A stretch of DNA of 39,533 nt, taken from positions 1 to 39,533 of the forward strand of contig JASBYX010000011.1 in NCBI GenBank assembly GCA_029983755.1. Direction: 5' to 3'. Numbering within the stretch: position 1 is the first letter of the stretch; each line of letters opens with the position of its first letter. The translations under genes and the position numbers were made by a program. Positions 33,901-39,533 of the stretch are shown in pieces. Under the pieces are notes generated by a model, which was given only the letters and a program-made list of their open reading frames with translations, ran no database searches and was not told the DNA's origin. Source of the stretch: Anaerovoracaceae bacterium. Its GTDB lineage: Bacteria; Bacillota; Clostridia; Peptostreptococcales; Anaerovoracaceae.

Positions 33901-33906
33901 GACGCC

Positions 33907-35211
33907 CTATTCTTCAGATTTCTTTCTCCTAATTAGAGTTGACGCAACAAGTGCTGAAGCCATAAGACTCAGTGAGCCAAATCCTTCTAAGTCCTGAGAG
34001 TCCCCCGTTTTAACGGATCCCTTTGAGGTGGTCTTTCCTCGAGACCTAAGCCTATCATATTCAGCCTGTGCCTTTTCAAGATCTTTCTTTGCTTTCTGGT
34101 ATTTTGCGAAAGCCTTGTCCACTTCATACTCAGAAACAAATACGTCGGTCTTTAGCGTTTGAATTAATTTATCCAGCTTTTCAACTTCCTGTGCTGCATT
34201 ATCTTTTTTAGCTACCAAATCATTCAAAGCTTTATTGTCAGCATATGTGGACTTGTCTAATAAAGATACGATTGGAGTTTTTTCCAGGTCCGCAAGTTTT
34301 GCTTTAGCAGCGCTTAGGGCATCTTCTGTGGATTTGAGATTTTCCAATGCTTTCTTTGCATTTATTTCAGCATTTTTCAGGAGATTCTCCTTGTTAAGCA
34401 AATCATCCTTGATGTCTTTCAAAGTTTTCCCATTTTGATCTACTTTGATAGTACTAATGAAGTTATCAATGGCTTTGTTTGCCCTATCAAAGTCAGTCTC
34501 ATCTGTCTTAATGTCTGATTCCAGTTTCTTAATACCTTCGTTACTTTCAAGAATTTCTTTTTTAATGGTTGCTTCACTATCTTTGATTTTCTCCAGCTTA
34601 GATTTTTCCGTAGCAAGCTCTGCTCTAAGAACATTGAGATCTTTGATTATTGGTTTGGTCTCTGCAGTGAGCTGATCCCTCTCTTTTGTTGCCTTCTCAA
34701 GCTCTACTTTTAGATTCTCCATGCTATTCTTTAGCTTTTCTATTTCAGCAGACTTTGAGGAAACCTCAGTCTCTGTGCTCTTAAACTCTTTTTCTGCAGC
34801 GTTTAATTTGGCTTCCTTGGCTGCAACTTCATCCTGAAGTTTACTGATTTCTTTTAGCTCAGGGTGATCTTTCAAATATTTGTCATATGCAGTGTTTGCA
34901 CTTTCCAGATTTTTGTTTAGACCGGCCAATTTGCCATCTGCATTTTGCTTTTCTTTCTGTGCTATTGCAACATTCTTAACAGCTTCTTCAAGATCTGCCT
35001 TTGCTTTATTGATTCTGGCAATATTTTTTCCTTCATAGCCTTTTTTCTTAGCATTTTCGAGATTTGCTTTTGCTGTATTTAAGGTCTTCTCGGTCTCTAC
35101 AATCTTGGACTTTTCTTTTTCAAGGTCATTTCCTTTTTTTAGTTTTTCTGATTCAGCGATAAGGGCTTTTTTCTTGTCTAAAATATTTTTTGAATTCAGC
35201 CCTAACTTCTT
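33907..35211 (-). pseudogene. Separated C-terminal half of the coiled-coil surface protein, with sorting signal
   Basis: This frame is open from 35211 (just after a TAG at 35214-35212) to a stop at 33907. It has no proper start: the first usable one is a TTG at 34929 without a ribosome binding site, and upstream of it the same frame already encodes in-register coiled coil (DKKKALIAESEKLKK..). About 400 residues of Lys/Glu/Leu-rich heptads end in SVKTGDSQDLEGFG, a hydrophobic stretch (LSLMASALVASTLI) and RRKKSEE, the pattern of an LPXTG-like cell-wall sorting signal. It is the continuation of the gene at 35153-37189, displaced by one base. Alone it would have no signal peptide and could not be exported. 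Confidence 0.78.
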
Positions 35212-37189
35212 CTACAGTGCCTGTTTTTAAGGCTCTGTCCTCTCTTACATAATCTGCTAAAATACTGTTTGAGAAGATCTGACCTGTTGTTAGTGATAGA
35301 GGATTGCTGTAGTCTTTAATATCTATATATGCTACACCGGTATACTTATAATCGCCGATAATATTATCGTAATGCCCATGGCCATCTTTATTATTTAGGA
35401 AAAGTTCTTTCTCTTCGTAGTACCACCCTTTCACTGGATTTTGCGAATCTTTAATTTGTTCCGGTTTTTCATCCCCAACACTATAACCCCATGCAAGATT
35501 TTCTGCCAAATCATTCATTTTCATATAAATAAAATCAAACCCGTAATGTCCAGGTCTCAAGTTCATGCTATCAAATGAACTGGATATAGCAGTTGAAAAT
35601 ATATCCAAAACCATAAGATCACAACTGATCTTAATAGGTTGTAGAGACGGACTCTCTTCATGTTCTCTAACCCAATTGATTTGTTCCGCCATTTTGAGTG
35701 ACTTATTAAAATTTTCAACAGTCAATGCTGCACCAAGTGATCTCAATATTGTATTATAGGCGTCCTTATTATCAATAAATGATTTTAATGGAATTTGTTT
35801 CATTGAACCATTTTTATAAAACACCATTACTTTACTGCTTGTGTTTTTTAGTTCATTCAATATATTGTCAAATTTTACATCATCAACAACATGATAATCT
35901 AGGAAATTCTTTACAAGGTCTTTTTCTTTCTTTTCAATCTCTGCTAGTGCCTTCTGATTCTCGGCGATTTTGTCATTCCTTTGTTTTTCAGCTTGCTTAT
36001 ATGCATCATTTGCTGCATTATACTTTTTCTCTGCTTCGGAAACCTTGTTTTGCAAATCTTCAATCTTCTTATCGAAGGCGGCCTTCTTCTCCTTGTCGGA
36101 AGCGTTTTCTTCTGCCACTATTTTGTCGTATTCTGCCTGTTTCTTATCTTTGTCTGACTGAGCATTTTTCAGTGATGCAGCTTTGCTGTCAGCCTCGGCC
36201 TTCGCTGCTTTTATTTCTTTCTTGTAGTTTTCTATTTTTGCAGCCAAATTATTGTACTCCGTCTGGCCCTGTGCAGCTTTATTTAGGTTGTCCTTTGCTG
36301 TTTTTAATTCGGTTTTTGCCTTGTCTAGGAGATTTTTCTTTTCAGCCAGTGTACTTTTGAGGGAATCGAGCTCACTTGTTTTTTGTGATATTTGATCCTG
36401 GTACTTATCTTTATCAAGGCTTTTGATTTTTGAATCCAGCTCGCCGATTTTACTTTGAAGAGCAGCAAGATCCTTTTCTTTTGATGATACATCAGCTGAA
36501 AGGGTCTTCACCTTGTCTTCACTTGCCTTTTTATCTGCCGTTATCTTCTCTATGTTTTTCTCAAGTTCGGCTTTTTTTGAGGTCAAATTTTCAAGTGAGG
36601 TCTTATCGTCCTCTAGCTTTTTCTTCGCATTTTCGTATTCCGACTGGAGCTTTTCAATTTCCTCTTTGTGAGTAGCTTTTGCTTCCTCTAGACCCTTATC
36701 ATATTCGGCTTTTGCCTTATCCAGCTCAGCTTTTGCATTGTTTAGAGCCTCTTCTGCTTCGGATTTTTTGGATGACAATGCTTCTACATCTTTTTCCATG
36801 CGAGCTATATCATCTTTGGTTGATGAAATGTTATTTGCCCTTGTGGTGTTGATTTCGTCAATAGTTTTGTTAATCTCTGCTTCTAGACTCTTAGCAAGCT
36901 TTTCAGTTTCTTCTTTGCTCTGTTTTGCCTGTTTAAATGCTTGAGACTTTCCGGCGTGTTCTTTTTTCTTTGCCTGAAGTTCTGCCTCTGCTCTTTGCTC
37001 AGCTTCCTTGGTTTCTTTTAAGCGTATCTCTGGATTCTTTACAGGCTGGTTTTGAGATTGGGTTACCTCTTGATTTCCTCTCTGGGTGTCTGCCATCGCC
37101 TGTTGCGGCAAAACCGATCCGCTTGACATGCCTGTTCCAATTACTAGGCCTGCTGCTACAACAATCGAAATTAGTTGTTTCTTTTTCAT
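35153..37189 (-). CDS. Coiled-coil CAP-domain surface protein, N-terminal part (frameshifted)
   Basis: A 678-residue secreted protein. The ATG at 37189 follows AGGAGGAG; residues 1-35 are a signal peptide (KKKQLISIVVAAGLVIGTGM, cut near AMADTQ). Residues about 55-425 are Lys/Glu/Ala coiled coil. Residues about 490-655 form a CAP/SCP-like domain, with ENLAWG at 563-568, GWYYEEK and GHYDNIIG (H606), similar to SEC10/PgrA-type surface proteins of Gram-positives. Translation stops at TGA 35155-35153, while the frame +1 to it continues as coiled coil to a wall anchor. A6 tracts at 35167-35172 and 35186-35191 lie where the frame changes. Corrected by one base, the gene would encode about 1093 residues. 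Confidence 0.85.
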   Translation of the reverse strand: MKKKQLISIVVAAGLVIGTGMSSGSVLPQQAMADTQRGNQEVTQSQNQPVKNPEIRLKETKEAEQRAEAELQAKKKEHAGKSQAFKQAKQSKEETEKLAKSLEAEINKTIDEINTTRANNISSTKDDIARMEKDVEALSSKKSEAEEALNNAKAELDKAKAEYDKGLEEAKATHKEEIEKLQSEYENAKKKLEDDKTSLENLTSKKAELEKNIEKITADKKASEDKVKTLSADVSSKEKDLAALQSKIGELDSKIKSLDKDKYQDQISQKTSELDSLKSTLAEKKNLLDKAKTELKTAKDNLNKAAQGQTEYNNLAAKIENYKKEIKAAKAEADSKAASLKNAQSDKDKKQAEYDKIVAEENASDKEKKAAFDKKIEDLQNKVSEAEKKYNAANDAYKQAEKQRNDKIAENQKALAEIEKKEKDLVKNFLDYHVVDDVKFDNILNELKNTSSKVMVFYKNGSMKQIPLKSFIDNKDAYNTILRSLGAALTVENFNKSLKMAEQINWVREHEESPSLQPIKISCDLMVLDIFSTAISSSFDSMNLRPGHYGFDFIYMKMNDLAENLAWGYSVGDEKPEQIKDSQNPVKGWYYEEKELFLNNKDGHGHYDNIIGDYKYTGVAYIDIKDYSNPLSLTTGQIFSNSILADYVREDRALKTGTVEEVRAEFKKYFRQEKSPYR

Positions 37190-37234
37190 TTTCTCCTCCT
37201 GTAGTTCTAGAAAACTACATTGTAACAAATAGCA

Positions 37235-37253
37235 ATATATATATATATATATA
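37235..37253. repeat. (AT)9 microsatellite in the surface-protein promoter
   Basis: An uninterrupted AT dinucleotide run of 19 bases. It lies 46 bp upstream of the surface-protein ATG and begins at the predicted -10 box, so a change in repeat number would alter the -10 region or the leader length. Confidence 0.85.
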
Positions 37254-37277
37254 AACATAGAAGAGAAAATATGTCAA
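37248..37277 (-). promoter_or_regulatory. Promoter of the surface-protein gene with -10 inside (AT)n
   Basis: TTGACA at 37277-37272 is followed after 17 bp by TTATAT, or after 18 bp by TATATA, both inside the AT run. The -35 is perfect. A short inverted repeat (GTAGTT...AACTAC, 37201-37218) lies in the leader next to the ribosome binding site. Confidence 0.5.
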
Positions 37278-37341
37278 TATGCATGGTGTGATTCTGTTGT
37301 TATTCTGCCTTAGAATATATGAAAATTTCTAAATCACTTTA

Positions 37342-37368
37342 AATCTAGGTTCATATTTAACCTAGATT
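37342..37368 (-). terminator. 10-bp perfect hairpin at the end of the peroxiredoxin gene
   Basis: AATCTAGGTT (37342-37351) and AACCTAGATT (37359-37368) are exact complements around a 7-base loop. The peroxiredoxin stop codon (37364-37362) lies in the first arm as transcribed. The tail is AT-rich but lacks a U-run, so it is a weak terminator candidate or an mRNA-stabilising hairpin. Confidence 0.45.
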
Positions 37369-37925
37369 GCACCAACAAGATCTATCCCCGGTTTCAGTGT
37401 CTTTTCTCCCGGTTTCCATCTAGCAGGGCAAACTTCATCACCATATTCATATACAAACTGGCAAGCCTGTAGCTTCCTGAAAAGCTCTTCTGCATTTCTT
37501 CCCACATTGCCAGAGGTAACTTCATATACAACAATCTTGCCTTCAGGATTTACAATGAAACTTCCCCTTTCTGCAACACCGTCATCCTCTACCAAAACAT
37601 CAAAATCCCTTGCTAGCTTATGAGTTGGATCTGCCAGCATAGGATACTCAATCTTCTTGATGCTATCAGATGTGTCATGCCATGCTTTGTGAGTATAATG
37701 TGTGTCTGCAGAGACAGAGTAAATTTCACAATTTGCTTCCTCAAATTTGTCATAAATAGCCTGTAGATCCTCTAGTTCTGTTGGGCAAACAAATGTGAAG
37801 TCAGCCGGGTAAAAAAAGAATATTGACCACTTCCCCATTATGTCATCCTTCGATACTGTTATAAACTGTCCTTTGTGGTAACCATTTGCCTTAAAATCCG
37901 ATACTTCTTTGTTAATAAGTGACAT
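37362..37925 (-). CDS. ahpC: AhpC-type 2-Cys peroxiredoxin
   Basis: A 187-residue peroxiredoxin that reduces hydrogen peroxide and organic hydroperoxides. The peroxidatic cysteine is C47 in FYPADFTFVCPTE and the resolving cysteine C166 in EVCPARWKPG, as in E. coli AhpC. AAAGGAGGG precedes the ATG. No ahpF is adjacent, so its reductant (AhpF or a thioredoxin-reductase-like protein) is encoded elsewhere. The 177 bp upstream hold short GTTAGTTAGTAAG-type repeats, with no clear PerR box. Confidence 0.95.
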   Translation of the reverse strand: MSLINKEVSDFKANGYHKGQFITVSKDDIMGKWSIFFFYPADFTFVCPTELEDLQAIYDKFEEANCEIYSVSADTHYTHKAWHDTSDSIKKIEYPMLADPTHKLARDFDVLVEDDGVAERGSFIVNPEGKIVVYEVTSGNVGRNAEELFRKLQACQFVYEYGDEVCPARWKPGEKTLKPGIDLVGAI

Positions 37926-38050
37926 TTTGACCCTCCTTTTAAAAAACTCTGATTCAGGTTGAAATTAAAATGGAGTTAGATTGAAGTTAGTTAGTAAGTC
38001 AGTTAGTAAGCTGTTATAAAGTTAGTCTAATCTAACACCGTCGCTATAAA

Positions 38051-38090
38051 GATACCCCCTATTTGTGAAAAATAACACATGGGGGCTATC
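38051..38090. terminator. Long GC-capped hairpin between DUF4298 gene and ahpC
   Basis: GATACCCCCTATTTGTG and CACATGGGGGCTATC pair with one bulge around an A-rich loop. It lies 13 bp past the DUF4298 stop, as read on the minus strand, and is followed by TTTATAG. It probably terminates or attenuates transcription before ahpC. Confidence 0.5.
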
Positions 38091-38102
38091 TAAAATTTGG
38101 TT

Positions 38103-38447
38103 TTAATAATTTTTAATCATCTCTGTTGCCAGTTCAAGCATCTGTATGGAAATGAGATGATTTTCAAATATAAGATCGTAAACCAGATCCTCTGACAAAA
38201 CACCTCTTTTCAAGTCTGCCGGAAGTTTTCCTCTCTCGTCATCGTCCACATCTTGCATGAACTCATCGCTTACATAATACTCCCTCAATTCTCTGTAAGC
38301 CCTTTGATTTTTTGCGAACTTTTCAAGCGCTTCCTTGAATTCTTCCGAAGCCTTAGTTTGCTCATACAAAATACTTTCCATACGCTCTATGCGTTTTATT
38401 TGCTCTGTTTTGTTTGTTTTAGCATTCTCATCCAGCTTGTTTGACAT
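38103..38447 (-). CDS. DUF4298 domain protein
   Basis: A 114-residue, highly charged, helical cytoplasmic protein. After a Lys/Asn-rich start it has the DUF4298 pattern: ERMESILYEQTKASEEFKEALEKF, then the YRELREYYVSDEFMQDVDDDERGKLPADLKRGVLSEDLVYDLI segment (about 51-93). The function of the family is unknown. AGGAGGT precedes the ATG. It sits between ahpC and the small membrane peptide near the CRISPR array. Confidence 0.78.
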   Translation of the reverse strand: MSNKLDENAKTNKTEQIKRIERMESILYEQTKASEEFKEALEKFAKNQRAYRELREYYVSDEFMQDVDDDERGKLPADLKRGVLSEDLVYDLIFENHLISIQMLELATEMIKNY

Positions 38448-38525
38448 ACGACACCTCCTCTGGCATGTTCCCCCTCTTCATTTGAGGTAGCAAATTGTTT
38501 GCTTATTTGTTTGCTCATTCTTCTC

Positions 38526-38577
38526 TAGTTCATTATACAACACGTGGTTACTCATCCTTGTTTAGTTCATTATACAA
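38526..38577. repeat. 15-bp direct repeat TAGTTCATTATACAA
   Basis: TAGTTCATTATACAA occurs at 38526-38540 and again at 38563-38577, 37 bp apart. The second copy encodes the C-terminal LYNEL of the small membrane peptide read on the minus strand; the first lies just beyond its stop. It looks like a short duplication. Confidence 0.7.
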
Positions 38578-38652
38578 TGAAATAGCTGCAATTAGACTTG
38601 CAATCGATAATCCTAGCCTAATCAGACTTAAAACTATTGATACTTTTTTCAT
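38548..38652 (-). CDS. 34-residue small membrane peptide
   Basis: A short open frame with a strong AAGGAGGT placed 6-7 nt before the ATG. The product is MKKVSIVLSL, then IRLGLSIASLIAAISLYN and ELNKDE: a positively charged start, one hydrophobic helix and an acidic end, a typical single-span small protein. TATAAT lies at 38683-38678, but the -35 is poor. The family is unrecognised. It could be a toxin-like or regulatory membrane peptide, but nothing here shows that. It is read away from the CRISPR array towards the DUF4298 gene, whose ATG lies 100 bp downstream. Confidence 0.55.
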   Translation of the reverse strand: MKKVSIVLSLIRLGLSIASLIAAISLYNELNKDE

Positions 38653-38806
38653 TTTTTACCTCCTTGGTTGATTGAATATTATAGTTGTGATAATTATTGT
38701 CGTTGATTTATTTAGCGCAAATTGAAAGACTTAGAGAATTGTTGTTTTCTTTTGTTGCTAATCCTTGCATTACTCGCAACTCCCTATTTATTATATATAA
38801 ATTAGA
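38653..38806. other. Spacer between small peptide and CRISPR trailer
   Basis: AT-rich. A 20-codon frame with GGGAG upstream (MQGLATKENN...) starts near 38763 on the minus strand, but it is too short to accept. No clear RNA or protein feature. Confidence 0.4.
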
Positions 38807-38839
38807 ATTTCCAATCTGATCACCCATAAAGGATGCCAT
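38807..38839 (-). repeat. Fossil CRISPR repeat beyond the array end
   Basis: ATTTCCAATC (38807-38816) followed by CACCCATAAAGGATGC (38821-38836) aligns with the array repeat over most of its length, with one inserted base and several substitutions. It is 69-70 bp before the next degenerate repeat, close to the 67-bp period of the array. It is best read as a decayed oldest repeat. Confidence 0.6.
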
Positions 38840-38876
38840 TAGTTCAATTTAAAAGGTTGTTTCACCTTTACAATAT

Positions 38877-39533
38877 ATTTTAATCCATGCACCACTAATG
38901 AGTGCGACACATATCGAAGGAATAGAGCAATTAGTTTTTCTAAATTTCAATCCACGCACCCATAAAGGGTGCGACTCATTCAAAGCGGCATCGCTAGCTA
39001 CCATTCTGCCATTTCAATCCACGCATCCGTAAAGGGAGCGACCGGTACAACAGTTGATGCGCTTGTTAGCCTTAACGATTTCAATCCACGCACCCGTAAA
39101 GGGTGCGACAACCATCTGAATATCGTGATAAGTCCATGTCTCAGATTTCAATCCACGCACCCGTAAAGGGTGCGACCGCTAGGTGTACACTTTAGCCATC
39201 TATGAGATGAGATTTCAATCCACGCACCCGTAAAGGGTGCGACGACCACTCAGCAGGCTGTACTTCTTGCACAGATACATTTCAATCCACGCACCCGTAA
39301 AGGGTGCGACTCAAACCAATAATTTCCCCTTCTAGGTGCGCCCTGAATTTCAATCCACGCACCCCTAAAGGGTGCGACTTTTGGTTATCTCTTCCGTAAC
39401 CGCTTCCGCGGTATTTCAATCCACGCACCCGTAAAGGGTGCGACGGTAGGCTCCACAACACCACCGGGCTATCTTATAATTTCAATCCACGCACCCGTAA
39501 AGGGTGCGACAGCTATATATAGGAAATACGTAC
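38877..39533 (-). CRISPR. CRISPR array, type I-C-like repeats, trailer end
   Basis: Ten 32-bp repeats start at 38877, 38944, 39011, 39078, 39145, 39212, 39279, 39347, 39413 and 39479, with spacers of 34-36 bp; the array continues past the window. The plus-strand repeat starts ATTTCAATCCACGCACCC and ends AAAGGGTGCGAC, so the reverse strand reads GTCGCACCC...GTGGATTGAAAT, the form typical of type I-C, with a GTCGCACCC/GGGTGCG stem. Repeats are perfect towards the right and degenerate towards the left: 38944 has one loop change, 39011 two changes that disturb the stem, 38877 several. Leader and cas genes should therefore lie beyond the right edge, with transcription on the minus strand. Confidence 0.93.

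Noticed and set aside
35143..35175. Programmed -1 frameshift at the A6G tract of the surface gene
   Set aside because: Slipping by -1 after the A-run reads into a stop within about ten codons. Only a +1 (or -2) change joins the coiled-coil frame, and no known +1 signal is visible.
35779..36360. 193-codon open frame on the plus strand
   Set aside because: It is antisense to the coiled-coil gene. Low-complexity Lys/Glu coding sequence leaves few stops on the opposite strand, and no start signal is present.
37926..38102. PerR operator or riboswitch upstream of ahpC
   Set aside because: Only short GTTAGTTAGTAAG-like repeats and a hairpin belonging to the preceding gene were seen; no recognisable operator or aptamer.
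38969..39464. Short open frames across the CRISPR repeats
   Set aside because: They are translations of the repeat units and spacers, with no ribosome binding sites.

Overview
The window looks like a chromosomal segment of a low-GC, Gram-positive anaerobe in the Clostridia, possibly near the Anaerovoracaceae/Peptostreptococcales; that placement is an inference. The reasons are purine-rich AGGAGG-type ribosome binding sites, a trigger factor-clpP-clpX-lon-ysxC gene order, a GlpP antiterminator, and a surface protein with a sortase-type C-terminus. Nothing indicates an outer membrane; the LpxD-like genes lie in a polysaccharide cluster, not a lipid A operon.

Layout. (1) 1-1049: mostly non-coding DNA with a small RinA/ArpU-like phage regulator, apparently a prophage scrap. 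(2) 1050-13326, minus strand: a closely packed run read from tig through clpP, clpX, lon, ysxC, hpt, a DUF1461 membrane protein and a PHP phosphoesterase, then glpP, a beta-CASP metallo-beta-lactamase RNase-like protein and an EamA transporter. The front half is protein quality control and ribosome assembly. (3) 13439-15638: a CYTH phosphohydrolase diverging from deoC plus a Crp/Fnr regulator, with back-to-back -10 boxes between them. (4) 15645-33326, minus strand: a fifteen-gene surface polysaccharide operon. Its first gene is a membrane-bound NDP-sugar 4,6-dehydratase preceded by a consensus promoter that would give an almost leaderless mRNA. The operon encodes a PglF/PglE/PglC-like start (4-amino sugar, phosphoglycosyl transferase), a WbpA/WbpB/WbpE-like route to a 2,3-diamino uronic acid, two paralogous LpxD-like acyltransferases, three glycosyltransferases, an SDR, an ATP-grasp ligase, a Wzx flippase and a Wzy-like polymerase. 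(5) 33327-37361: a decayed IS256-family transposase end and a long coiled-coil/CAP-domain cell-wall protein whose reading frame is broken close to an A6 tract and whose promoter contains an (AT)9 microsatellite. (6) 37362-38652: an AhpC-type peroxiredoxin, a DUF4298 protein and a 34-residue membrane peptide. (7) 38807-39533: the trailer end of a CRISPR array with type I-C-like repeats. It runs off the right edge, and its repeats decay step by step to the left. No cas gene is in the window.

How parts connect: the polysaccharide operon, the wall-anchored coiled-coil protein and the CRISPR array are envelope and defence functions next to a housekeeping proteolysis operon. The most unusual items are the frameshifted, possibly phase-variable surface protein, the twin amino-sugar branches with duplicated acyltransferases and an ATP-grasp enzyme, the very long acidic linker in ClpX, and the fossil CRISPR repeats. 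I did not find a clearly new defence system; these are the best leads.
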